DNA of 64,000 nucleotides from Flavobacteriia bacterium (GTDB taxonomy: Bacteria; Bacteroidota; Bacteroidia; Flavobacteriales_D; Crocinitomicaceae): NCBI GenBank assembly GCA_026391005.1, contig JAPLEV010000012.1:53942-117941 (forward strand), written 5' to 3'. Of the stretch, positions 18,001 through 28,900 are shown in pieces. A program made the translations under genes and the position numbers. The stretch's first letter is position 1; each line of letters begins with the position of its first letter. The notes beneath the pieces were generated by a model. The model saw only the letters and a program-made list of their open reading frames with translations. It was not told the DNA's origin and ran no database searches.

Positions 18001-21000
18001 CATCGTCCCGTTTATTCTTTTTATCGGAAAGTGATGCAAGGCTCGCAAAAGGTTATTGGATACATTTTGGTTTTCAGCTCACGGAAGAATTGGAATTCAT
18101 AGATTTTTTGAAAGCATGGGTTAATATGCAAAAGCATCTTGCTCTCAAGATAATTTCCGACAAAAGCAATTACCTATGGAAAGAGGGTTTTATTGACCTT
18201 GTTGAATATGATTCAAGAAACGAAAAGGACTTCATAGCATCAGTAAAGTCGCAAGCGATTTCTCCATTTGAATGTCTATTTCGCATTTCTTATTTTAGGA
18301 ATAAAAACAATATATCTATTGCTTTTACTATTCATCATGGTTTATTAGATGGTTTGGGGATTCAACAACTAATAGAGGGGATGCACCAGGATTTTCTTTC
18401 GAAAAAAATTACAGTGTTCAAATTGTTTGCCCCAGAAATAGAGAATGTTGACACTTCTTTTTGGAGGAATTATTTAGCTAAGGTAATCGTACAAAAACTT
18501 CCTTTTGAACGAATGCAACCGGAGCCAAAAAAGAATGTCCTTCGAAAGCATTTATCTACGATAGAGCAAGAAAAGATTTACGAGCTAAAAGACCAGCTGC
18601 AATGCTCGATATTTGAAGCGGCTTTAATATTGTGGATGAAACATTGGTATCGTTTCTATCCCGAAAGCACTTTTTCATCTGGTATAGCTGTCAACACACG
18701 TTCCGATTGGTCCAGCGAAAGGTTAGTCGCTATGTCTGTTAATACATTACCCTTTGTGGCGTCATCGAATGATGAACGAGAAATTCTTCAGCAATGGACC
18801 GAATTAGCAACTCGTTTCAAACAACCATTCTCAGAAATCGCTAAATTAGAAACCCAAAAACAGCAAGAAGGAACACCTTTTTTTAATACCAGTTTTGTAT
18901 ACAATCAGTGGGAGGATACCAAAGGCTTTAGAACAATTGACTTTGATATAAATGAAAGCTCATTTGACCTTTCTCTCGATTTTATCAATCAAGGATCTGA
19001 GTGGTACTTTCAATGGGAATATAATTCTCAGAAATTTTCCGAAACAGCCATAGAGCGATTCCATAATGGTTATTTCGAACAGCTTACTCCAATTGACGCA
19101 GCGCCAATTGAGAGTGAATTGGAATTAACTTCTTTAGCGGAAACGTGGAAAAAAATAATCACAAAACACAAGGATCGAATATCCATTAGGACCGATAAGA
19201 CAGAACTGACATATGCCCAATTGAATGAGTTGATTGAAACTTATCGTGGTAAAATAGAACACCATAGTAAGGGGATATTCCCCTTGGTTTTAGAAAGAAA
19301 AACAGAACACATCGCGCTATTAATGGCGCATATTCTTAGCGGAATTCCATTCATTCCAATCGATTTTGAAACCCCATTAGAAAGAATTCAACTCATAGAA
19401 AAGGCGTGTGGGCAAGAGGCAATATATCCTGGAAGAACAAATAAACCAATTAATGAAAATAAAGCATTTAGTTCCGATCTTATTTATGCTATTGCAACAT
19501 CAGGGAGCACTGGAACACCAAAATTAGTTGGGGTAAAACGGAGTGGATTTGAAGCGGCTATTGGAGCTTGGAGGAGACAGTATAAGCTTAGTGAAAATGA
19601 TAAAGTATTACAAGCCGCATCCTTCTCGTTTGACGTGTTTATGGGCGATATTGGAAGAGCATTTTTTAACGGAGCAGAATTGGTTTTGTTGGACCCTCAT
19701 CAGCGCAAGGACCCCACATTTATTAAGGAAGAAATTCAGCGGAGAAAGATTACAGTATTCGAGACAACGCCCATGGTAGTTCGTTGGTGGATTCAAGAAC
19801 CACCTCTACCATTTGACTCATTACGCCTGCTCATTGTAGGTTCAGACTCTTGGAAAATTGGAGAAATGAATCTATTAAGAAGTATGCTAAAAACAACAAC
19901 TCATTTAATCAGTTCTTATGGTTTATCTGAAACAACGATTGATAATTCTTTTTTTGAATGGACAGCGAATTATAATGAGGCAACGGTTGTTCCTATTGGT
20001 AAGCCAATGTTACATACAGAGATGTCTATTCGAAATATAAATGGTGAGAATATAATTCAGGGGCGGGAAGGTTTACTATGCATAGACGGCCCTTGTGTTG
20101 GCAAAGGATATTTCGATGGAAAAACCTGGAGCCATTCTGGAGGCGCTTGGTTAACTGCCGATAAAGCATGTGTTGATGAATTTGGGCAATTTCACTTTCT
20201 TGGAAGGGCAGATAAACAAGTTAAAATTAGAGGCCAACGGCTTGAACTGAACGAAATAGAGCGGATACTCAACACTTTGGTTCCTTCAAATCAATGGATT
20301 GCTTTTGCATTTGATTCAGGATTTGCCTTAGAATTGGGAGTCGCATTTAAAGGGAATTTAGGGGCGCAAGAAAAAAAGATCCTTCAAAAGCAAATGCTTA
20401 CTAGCTACCCAAGTTATTATATGCCATCAAAATGGATTCAAATAGATGAATTTGAAATGAACCAAAATGGTAAAATCAATTTACAGCCATTGATTGATTT
20501 AGCGCAAAGTCCTGGCCAATTAGCAGAAAACCCAACTTACTCTGAAGATAAGTTGAAAAACCTTCTCATCTTAATAGAGCAGCTTTTTGGTCTACAGACG
20601 TTGGCTTCAGACAACTTTTTTAGCATTGGATTATCTAGTTTTGACGCGATGTATTTCGTGCGCGAATGGAATAATTCACAAACAGAACAAATTCAAGTAT
20701 TTCAATTATTTTCTAGTAACGACTTTCAAGCTTTGGCTAATGCTATTTCTTATTCTAATGTCGAGGATTATATTCAAGAAAAAGAGCATCCTTACATACC
20801 AGCTAATTTTGCGCAAGAAGCGATTTGGTTTGAAATCCAACAAAAAGATTCAAGTATTTATAACTTACCACATTTTATTGCTTTACCTGCAAATAATGCA
20901 AAGATTAAACAGAACATTGAAAAAACCATTCAATCTTGTTTCGCTTTATTTGTAAGGTTCGAATTAACTGAAAATGGCGAATTAAGGCAGTACCCCTTAG

Positions 21001-22847
21001 ATCCCTTATCCTTTTTTTTAGAGGAAATAATACTTACTAAGGAGAACTTTGCTCGTTTTCAAAGAGACAGCTATTTTGATTCTATCGATTTAACAAAAGG
21101 ACCAAGTTTTAAAGCGAACATCGTGCACTGCGATGACCAAATATATCTTTATTTTAATCCACACCATATTGTTTATGATGGTGGGTCAGATGCCGCAGTA
21201 GCCGCTTTGTTTGAACAATTTAGCCAAGGACTGATCCCAAAACCAATACAAATAACTCGTCCAAGAACATCTTCTTTTGTTAATTGGGATACGTATTTTA
21301 AATTGGCCGATAGTCCGTCATCTTTAAAAGGGTGCGCAAGTGAAAAATTAGAAAAAAATATTGTTTCATTGCTTTCCATGGACGAGGAAACTGCTTTTAA
21401 GCAGATTCAAAAAAAGTGGCGCGTTAGTCCTTCGGTTATTCACTCCTTATTATTAGGAGAGGCACTTCAACAAGTTGGAATAACGATTGATTGGCTTTCA
21501 ATGGTTGTAGATACAAGAGATAATCCTACGGTAGGAATGTTTATGCGTGCGTTTCCATTTCCAGTAAACTCGAATGAATCGTTAAATGAACGCATAGGTA
21601 TTGGTAATGCAGCGATGGAATTTATTTTCAAGAATAAAGATGCGGCTATTCGTTATCCAAGACCAATTAATCCGGTAAATTATCATCAGGTTGGCTTAGT
21701 TATTCAGCATCCAGTTCCATTTGTTGAGGGCGCTTCATTGAATCAAGTGGAATTTTCACGTGCTCGATTGCCTTTGACACTTTATGTTGAACGATACGGT
21801 GATAACTTAAAGTTAATATGGGAATTTGATTCAGGATATGTGACGCAGGATCTTGTCGAAAAACTGAGCAGTAGCTATGGAAAGATCATTAAAAAATGGG
21901 GTAATACAGCGGTAAATATTGTGCCTAAACTCCTTAATGAATCATCATCTTTTAATTCACAAAGCGTTCAGAGGGAACAAAGTGTTCTCAAGGATATTTG
22001 GGAGAAATATCTCGGCGCTGAAGCTGGAAATGATTTTTTTCAGGCGGGAGGAACTTCTCTTAAAGTGTTAATGATGATCAAAGAAATTGAATCAAAAACA
22101 GCAACAAAAATTTCAATTGTTGATTTTTTTAAATCTTCAACTTTTGAGTTTTTAGAGGCGAATGAACGTAAAAGAAATGACTCATTTTATTGGCAAATGC
22201 AAGAGGGTAAGCTCGGTGAAGATTGGTATTTCCCGCCTATTTTTGGTCTTGGGTTAATCTTTAATACCTATCCATTAACAATCGGCCACCAATCTACTGC
22301 ATTTAATTATCCATTTGCGCTAGGTTTGGCTGAAGAGGTTGAGGATATTGAATCGCTGGCTAAATTTTTAGTTGATTCGTACAAAAAAGTTCGGCCGATT
22401 CCAAAATTAATTAATAGAATCGTATCCTATTCTATGGGTGCAATTGTGGCATTCGAAGTGATAAAATTACTTGAGAAAGAAGCAATCTTTGTTGATGAAC
22501 TTATCGTTTGGGATAAACCAGCACAGCTCGCACCCCCGCCAAAAAAAATAAAATGCGAATTAAATCCTAAGCTAATAACGTATGCCGAGCAATTGGGACA
22601 TGATGAACGACAAAAAGACCAAATTATTAATTACTTGAATTCGCACCAATTTATGATTGAATCATATCAGCAAAGAGGAAAAATAGCGAGTAATATAACA
22701 GTTTATTCCTGTCAGGATGGTTTCAAATCGCAAAGCATGAAGGATTGGAAAAGTTTTACTAAAGGCAAATTTTTATTAATTTCAATCCCAAAAGAGTTAA
22801 GTCATTACGAAATCCCATCATATTGGCGTTCGGAGGGCGTCAAATAA
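15081..22847 (+). CDS. NRPS: C, A(Hpg-like), T, C, A(Orn), T, C, T, thioesterase
   Basis: A 2588-residue terminating NRPS. Module 1 has C (NHHVLFDGW near 130), A (CTSGSTGEPK near 545; A10 near 860) and T (NGFNSIDAM near 914). Its code DIAHMGFVLK resembles the Hpg code DIFHLGLLCK. Module 2 has C (IHHGLLDG near 1084), A (ATSGSTGTPK near 1472) with code DVGEIGSIDK, the classic Orn code, and T (GLSSFDAM near 1848). Module 3 has C (PHHIVYDGG near 2027) then T (AGGTSLKVL near 2321) with no A between them. The end is a type I thioesterase: SYSMGA near 2448 (nucleophile Ser, first Gly of GxSxG replaced by Ser), VWDKP for the Asp, and LSHYE near 2573 for the His. It would release the chain by hydrolysis or cyclization. 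It follows the previous NRPS by 5 bases. Module 1's A domain is short before A3. Confidence 0.92.
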   Translation: MKNVRSIVPLLPAQQLMLTATLKGASETYIQQLLFEVKGHSFTEVNNALEKLVQVYECFRSLLLFEGLKQPVWVCREEIKPSFIRHEIEEKSLYGLIGEIRSAGFDFQKEPCLRFDWIVTSEKNLLCITNHHVLFDGWGKQLILSDFIRLLKFPNTYFPERLNKNWFEAWSKLDHFEALKVYRKYLLPFDDYALLTSIASSVSKNHEIKTEITKNHLAHLSKLLGLTVAELINFSWSCFMVVWTKNSKVQFGVVKNNGLVDQVKNGFGMGIQTLPFQFELNTEEKIKDLLPGYLSREREVSKVPFVNLLDPIFSQISYSFMIAFENYPLEESLQNVTDEFHLEFAYDRSEFPLSLAITPFNLHYEFDWHYNTRFHTKEQISSVASAFKSFLNSFDLYLNYNLKELSTRVNFFASDKKVFDNPSTTDFFTTIEGSLKKDNRLAAYENLSRKFRTLNFQRIWIYGDKHPMMDLVLVAAWKADVEVLMVNEKETDGFINYLMENFAPDLIFSNNADRNLNRMVMFDQFDQIDFPLAINKVNNRAALMICTSGSTGEPKVVKLSILNLITFFHAWDFKVPWRVKECFAVVAHPAFDIGVAELIYPLWKGWEKILLTKEMLAEEEIMISCFQQITAFHMVPALLESWILVFPNDGVERIIMTGGDRVPQRIEQNLHKKFPNCKLFQFYGPSECSVLTVGFENTGQFPPDVLPLGTAFSNANIHVLSDDFQQCSFFQEGEIVITGPAVGMGYANTSSEDNFFNFNGNPAYRTGDRGLMDNQGQVYFRGRRDHQVKINGQRIELTRIEQQLISWSGIDSWIVIYKEPVLAAFYSSSYQDALPDKEQLLKVLPAYAVPQVIMRLSSFPLNKNGKIDIKELQNQIAAITLSDQNNVLPDQFTAILNELFPDRKLHVNVGWFANGFNSIDAMKLSGKIKKTLHKTIRINSILTCLNLMQLPSLLTDYVEETENQIEAGKIVHEASSRLFFLSESDARLAKGYWIHFGFQLTEELEFIDFLKAWVNMQKHLALKIISDKSNYLWKEGFIDLVEYDSRNEKDFIASVKSQAISPFECLFRISYFRNKNNISIAFTIHHGLLDGLGIQQLIEGMHQDFLSKKITVFKLFAPEIENVDTSFWRNYLAKVIVQKLPFERMQPEPKKNVLRKHLSTIEQEKIYELKDQLQCSIFEAALILWMKHWYRFYPESTFSSGIAVNTRSDWSSERLVAMSVNTLPFVASSNDEREILQQWTELATRFKQPFSEIAKLETQKQQEGTPFFNTSFVYNQWEDTKGFRTIDFDINESSFDLSLDFINQGSEWYFQWEYNSQKFSETAIERFHNGYFEQLTPIDAAPIESELELTSLAETWKKIITKHKDRISIRTDKTELTYAQLNELIETYRGKIEHHSKGIFPLVLERKTEHIALLMAHILSGIPFIPIDFETPLERIQLIEKACGQEAIYPGRTNKPINENKAFSSDLIYAIATSGSTGTPKLVGVKRSGFEAAIGAWRRQYKLSENDKVLQAASFSFDVFMGDIGRAFFNGAELVLLDPHQRKDPTFIKEEIQRRKITVFETTPMVVRWWIQEPPLPFDSLRLLIVGSDSWKIGEMNLLRSMLKTTTHLISSYGLSETTIDNSFFEWTANYNEATVVPIGKPMLHTEMSIRNINGENIIQGREGLLCIDGPCVGKGYFDGKTWSHSGGAWLTADKACVDEFGQFHFLGRADKQVKIRGQRLELNEIERILNTLVPSNQWIAFAFDSGFALELGVAFKGNLGAQEKKILQKQMLTSYPSYYMPSKWIQIDEFEMNQNGKINLQPLIDLAQSPGQLAENPTYSEDKLKNLLILIEQLFGLQTLASDNFFSIGLSSFDAMYFVREWNNSQTEQIQVFQLFSSNDFQALANAISYSNVEDYIQEKEHPYIPANFAQEAIWFEIQQKDSSIYNLPHFIALPANNAKIKQNIEKTIQSCFALFVRFELTENGELRQYPLDPLSFFLEEIILTKENFARFQRDSYFDSIDLTKGPSFKANIVHCDDQIYLYFNPHHIVYDGGSDAAVAALFEQFSQGLIPKPIQITRPRTSSFVNWDTYFKLADSPSSLKGCASEKLEKNIVSLLSMDEETAFKQIQKKWRVSPSVIHSLLLGEALQQVGITIDWLSMVVDTRDNPTVGMFMRAFPFPVNSNESLNERIGIGNAAMEFIFKNKDAAIRYPRPINPVNYHQVGLVIQHPVPFVEGASLNQVEFSRARLPLTLYVERYGDNLKLIWEFDSGYVTQDLVEKLSSSYGKIIKKWGNTAVNIVPKLLNESSSFNSQSVQREQSVLKDIWEKYLGAEAGNDFFQAGGTSLKVLMMIKEIESKTATKISIVDFFKSSTFEFLEANERKRNDSFYWQMQEGKLGEDWYFPPIFGLGLIFNTYPLTIGHQSTAFNYPFALGLAEEVEDIESLAKFLVDSYKKVRPIPKLINRIVSYSMGAIVAFEVIKLLEKEAIFVDELIVWDKPAQLAPPPKKIKCELNPKLITYAEQLGHDERQKDQIINYLNSHQFMIESYQQRGKIASNITVYSCQDGFKSQSMKDWKSFTKGKFLLISIPKELSHYEIPSYWRSEGVK

Positions 22848-22848
22848 A

Positions 22849-22861
22849 GCGCTAGTAGCGC
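22849..22861. repeat. Perfect 13-bp inverted repeat after the TE stop
   Basis: GCGCTA-G-TAGCGC begins one base after the TAA of the thioesterase-bearing NRPS, within a 64-base spacer before the last NRPS. No T-run follows, so it is not a textbook Rho-independent terminator. It could be a weak hairpin, an RNA-processing site or an operator half. Later in the same spacer, TATATTTA sits about 15 bases before the next ATG and resembles the Bacteroidota -7 element TAnnTTTG with the last base changed. Confidence 0.4.
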
Positions 22862-22911
22862 AAACTAAGGAAACCGTGTGTAATAAGTAATTTAGGTATA
22901 TTTATCAATAA

Positions 22912-25900
22912 ATGAAGTTTTTAAAGGAAGACATACTAAAAGTATACAAAACCAATCCTATTGAGGAAAGTTTGTTAGTATTCCAGTCCGAGGGAAATAC
23001 AAACCAGTATATTGAATATGCTATTGTAAAAATTGAAGGTTATCGTTTGACAGAGTCTGATATTAGGTATTGGATAGATTCAATTGACCGGCTTAAAGAT
23101 TGTTATTTATTTGAATATGAAACCCCTCTGAGAATACGATTAAGGAATTCTTTTTATCCTATTTGGATGTCAAAAAAAGAGGAATCATTAACCGTTGATG
23201 CGGTAGCCGACTATTTAGCGAATATACTGATGCCCTTTGATGTTCAAAAACCACCTTTGTACCGAGTTGAAATTATTGAAACTCCAGAATGTCAATTTTT
23301 CTGTTTAATATATCATCATTTATTGTTCGATGGAATTTCTGTTCAACTTGCATTATCTAATCTTGATAGAACAAAACAATTATCTTTTTCCGATTGGAAT
23401 CCTATACGAAAAGACATTACAATTTTAAAACAGGAAATTAAACCTTTTTTACTAGAAGGGTATGTTCCTCCCACAAACCAGAATAAAGAGGGCTATTACA
23501 GACAAGAGTTTAGCTTGGCGGGAATTTCCTATGAAATAGTTATGCGCGAATGGGTTAATTACCTTAGGATGATTTCGGGTCAGGAGGAAGTTGTAATTGG
23601 TGAGGTTTTCTCTGCAAGAGACAGTTCCTTAGATGCTGCGACTGCACTCGGCTATTTCGTCCAAGCATGGCCACTCGTTTTCCACGGGGAGGTAACAGAG
23701 GTTAAAATAAAAGAGGTTCGTTCTCAAATTATTTCTATTTCAGATGGATATATTAAAGATTACTTCTCCCAAAATTCCTTTGACCAATGTTGGGTTGTTG
23801 AACCGTTTTTAAATACTGAATTTGAAACTTCATTTTATTCAACTCCACATTACCTTTTAACCATCATTTTTAAACCTAAAGGAGACGCATTATCGATTAC
23901 GTTTTGTTGGAATCTCTTGAAAATTGATCAAGTTGCAGCAATGGAAATTGGAAAAGGATTTATCGCGTCTTTAGAAAAAGAGAATGATTTAAATCTTAGC
24001 GAAAATAAATTCGAGTTGGTCGATCAATCTTTACTTGACCGATGGGACGAAGTAGTGGAGAAAAATCCAAATAAAATAGCTGTAGAGGATGTTCTTGGTC
24101 AGAAATTAACCTATACAGAGATAGACCATTTGGCAAATAATTTAGCAAGCCAACTTGCAATTGATAAAGACGATTGCGTGGGTGTTTACTCTTCCTATTC
24201 TGCCAACATTCCTATTGCATTTTTAGCGATTCTAAAAAAAGGTGGTATCTATGTCCCACTTGACCCAACTGTCTCCGAGGAGCGAAGAAATTTTATAGTC
24301 GATAACTCACATATTAAGACCGTTATTTCTGACCTACCAAACTCATTTGATTTAGCGGTAATACATCCCATTCAAGCGTCTCCAAATCAAGCATTTAAAC
24401 CTCTAGCGTCATCTGGCAACGACACCTGTTATCTGATTTATACGTCGGGTACTACAGGGGTTCCCAAAGGATGTGCGGTTAGTCACAGCAATTTATTGAA
24501 TTTATTTATTGGCACACAGTCCTGTTTTAATTTTAAGAATAGTGATCGCTGGATTTTGGCACACAGTTATGGTTTTGACTTTTCAACTTGGGAAATTTGG
24601 GGAGCCCTTTTAATGGGCGCAACGCTTTACATCCCTGATAGAAAAGAGGTTCAAGACACGTTTAAATTCCATCAAATCTTAATTGATAAAGAGATTAATA
24701 TCTTAAATCAAACACCAAAATCATTTTATAATTTAATGCTAGTTGATGAGGGCTTACGCAGCCTTAATCATATCGATTACGTGATTTTTGGTGGGGACAA
24801 GTTGAAAACAGAGCTACTCTCAGATTGGGTAAAAAGCTATCCTCGAATGCAATTGATTAATATGTACGGTATCACAGAAACCACCGTCCATGTTACCTAT
24901 AAAAAGATTGTGATAGAGGGACAAAGTAATCTTGGGATTCCATTACCGGGCTATTCTATTCAATTAAAAAACAAAGCAGGAAAATCGATACCAAATGGTT
25001 TCGTTGGAGAAATATACGTTTATGGCCGAGGCGTTTGTAATGGTTACTTTGAAAATGCAGAATTAAGTGAAGAGAAATTTGGAAGTGAATTAGGTCAACG
25101 ATTTTATCGATCTGGCGATTTGGGTTGGAAAATAGGAAGTGAATTTTACTACCTAGGAAGGAGAGATCGACAGGTTAAAGTGCGTGGATTTAGAATTGAG
25201 CTAGGAGAAATCGAGTTTTCTTTGAAAAAACACACCCCAAATTGTAATTTTATTGTACTCTATCATCAAGAAAAACTCCTTGCCTTTTTTAATGGCTCAA
25301 CATCGCATATCGACCCAAATATGTATAGAGGGATGATGGCCGATTATGCAGTACCGTCTTCCTTCATTTATGTCGACTCGTTTCCGCTAAATCAAAGCGG
25401 TAAGATTGATGAAAAAAGTTTATTAGCAACACAAAATAAGCAAATTCAAGCGACAAAACCGGCAGAAAACGGCGCACAGCTTATTTATCAGGAAATACTT
25501 GGAAATCAATTTGATTATAAAAAATCGTTCATTCAAAATGGTGGAGATAGTATAATTGCAATTCGGCTTATTAGTAAATTTAAAAAAGAAGGTTGGAACT
25601 TGAGCATTCAAGATTTGTTTAGTGCTTTACCTTTGGATGAACTATCTATTATTAAAACCGCCACAGATTCAGTCGAAGGGATAAACCACCTCAAATTATT
25701 TCATCAACAAAATGATTTCCCGTTTGTTAATGACCATTTCTTTTTTCCTCTTTTGGAAGCGCAAGAAGGCATCTTGATCGATTGTTTAAAATCCGAAATA
25801 GGATCTATGTATGTTGAGCAATTGACGTATGAAATACAAGGGAACTATTCCGCATCGCAAATTGAAGCGGCTTATCGTCAAGTTTGCAAAAAGAACCCCC

Positions 25901-28900
25901 TTCTTTTAGCGAAAATAATAAGGAAAAATGCCGCCTATCTTTTTGAAGTGAACATTAATACTCAAGCAAATTGTACTATAAATAGTGAAGACAATATTGA
26001 TTTATTTATTGGTAGAGATTTTAATGAGGGGTTTGATATAATGGAAAACTTGTCTAGATTGACAATTTTTCCCGGGACTGATTCACACCAACTAGTTTGG
26101 ACTCATCATCATTTGTTGCTCGACGGTTGGTCCTTGGGCGTCTTTAGTCAGTTAATGATTAATGCGCTCGAGAATAGAGAAATTAATTACGCTGATGGGT
26201 TTATTCAAAAGTCTTGTGCTCATGTACTGTCCTCTAATTCTTCAGATTATTGGAAGGAACGAACAAAAAATAAAACCTTAGAACCAATTATTCCTCATCG
26301 ATCTTCTAGAATTATGGAAGATGAGTATCAGAAGGATAATTTTAAAATAGTTTTTAATTCATGGGATGAATTAAAAAAAGAAAACATATCACCGCATTCA
26401 TTTATTCTATCTGCTTGGAGTGCTTTTTTAGGCGTCTTTTTTTCAAATAATGAACTCGTTCTTGGAAATGTTATTTCTTTAAGAGATGAAGCATCCATGG
26501 AGGAGTTAGGAATGTTTATTAGAACCCTTCCCTTTGAGATTAAATTAAACCCGTCAGAAACATTTTTGACATATGTAAAGAGGGTGTTTAACCAGCTAAG
26601 AATGGATGATGTTCATAGAGAAGACCCAATAAATGTTTATTTGAAGGAGGATCATCTTAACCATTTATTTGTCTATGAAAACTATCCTGTTGATCATACA
26701 ATACTTGCCGAAAAAGGCGTCAAAATTGGACGGTTTCAAGAAAGAACTGGAGCCAAGTGGTCTACGATTGTTTATCCCTTATTAGATGGATTTGAGCTCT
26801 CTATTTTATACGATACTCGTTCTTATTCCAAAATATATACAGAGCAAATTCTATTTCATTTTAAAAAATGGTTCGAGCAATTGACTTTTGATACTAAATT
26901 AGCGGATTCACTTGGACCACTCGACCGCGAAAAATCAATTTTAGGTCACAAAGAGATTCATCTTGAAAAGAATATTCTTCAAGTATTAAAAAGGAGTTCA
27001 ACATCACTTGCGATTATTTCTAAAAAGAAATCAATAACATACCAAACGCTTTGGGAGGAGGCCAATTCCCTATCAAAACGACTAGAGATAGAAAAAGGAG
27101 AAGCGGTCGGAATTGATGTGAGTTCTACCTATCATTTTACAATTAGTATCTTGGCAATTTGGCTGTCTGAAGGTGTTGCATGTCCAGTTGATAAGAGATA
27201 CCCAAACAAAAGAAAGGATTTCGTTTATAAAAATTCAGGAATAAAAACAGTCATTTTTTCTTTTGAAGATGAAATAAAATTAATTTATCTCTCTAACGAA
27301 ACCCAAATTCACTCATTTGATGCAAGCTTTATCCTTCATACGTCTGGTTCTACCGGCCAACCTAAAGGAGTTATTCAAACCCATAAGTGTCTTGTTAATT
27401 TAATTAAATGGAATTCAGGTGCCTTTGGTATGGATCAAAATCAAATTGTTCTCCAGCTATCATCATTCGGTTTTGACGCATCTTTCCACGAAGTATTACT
27501 TACCCTAAGTCTTGGCGGCACACTCGTGGAGGTTCCATTGGAGGATCGCCAAGATATTCATCAAATTAAAGAATATATTATTGAATTCCAAGCAACTCTT
27601 GCGTGGATTCCAGCAAGACTTTTAAATGCGATTTTAGAGGCGGATCAACTATTTTTTAGTCCATGTAAATCAATTAATCATATTGTAACCACTGGCGAAG
27701 CCCTTGTCGTTGGCAGTGAATTAAAAGGGTATCTACAAAAAAGTTTTGTTAAGTTATTAAATTACTATGGACCAACAGAAACACATGTTGTTACTGCCAC
27801 CGAACTTATATTTGACACTATAATTACCCAGCCATCTATAGGAACTCCATTGATAAATACCGAAATCATTCTTTATAATGAGAGTGGTTATGTATATAAA
27901 GGGATGATAGGAGAATTACTTATTGCTGGGGATAATTTGGCCCTTGGCTATCTTAATGATCCAGTACTGACTGCTGAACGATTCATTCTTCTTGAGGATA
28001 AAGTTTTTTATAAAACAGGTGATTGGGCTTATTTAGATGACCAAGGGATGTTTCATTTTATCGGAAGGAAAGATGACCAGCTTAAAATACGTGGCTTTCG
28101 TGTCGAACCAATTGAAATAGAGCGTTCGTTGGCAGAAACAGCGGGGATTAGTCAATGTTGTATTATTGTAGTAGAACAAAAACTTTTTGCTTTTATTGTT
28201 ACAGAACTTAACGAAGAACAATTAATTAGAAGGGCTCAGGAAGCCCTGCCAGACTTCATGGTTCCCGCTAGATTCATAATACTAGACAGCCTGCCGATTA
28301 ATGAAAATGGCAAAGCAGATAGAGCGGCCCTTAGATTATATCTCCAATCCAATCAAGAACAGGATGGCTTACTTGATAAAACTAAAATAAGTGTACGTTG
28401 TTGGATTGAAATATTAGGTCATGAACATTTTTCCGGAAATGATGGCTTCGAACATGTAGGCGGAAACTCAATTTTATTAATGAAAATGCAAGCTTGGCTT
28501 GAGAAAAACACGGGTTGTTTTGTCTCTGTCAAATCCTTGCTGCTTAATAATACGCCTGAATTACTGGAGGGTTTGATTCACCAAAAATTAAAGGAATCGA
28601 ATACAATATTTCCAGAGACATTGCCCTTGAATAGCATGCAACGGGGAATTTTAATAACAGAACTTGGGAACGATTTTGGCTTAGATTCGCCATTTATATT
28701 GAGTTTCAAAGTGTTATTGAAAAGCCCCACACCACTTGAAAAGTGGAAAGAAGGGATATTACAGTTAATTAAACGATTCCCTTACCTGGCTTTCACGCTT
28801 GATCAAATTGAACGGCCCGCTGAAACTACTTGGAAAAAAGGATTCGATCAAGAACAAATTTTTACAAGTTTCAATGAAGAAGGCTTTCTGACAGCTCCTC

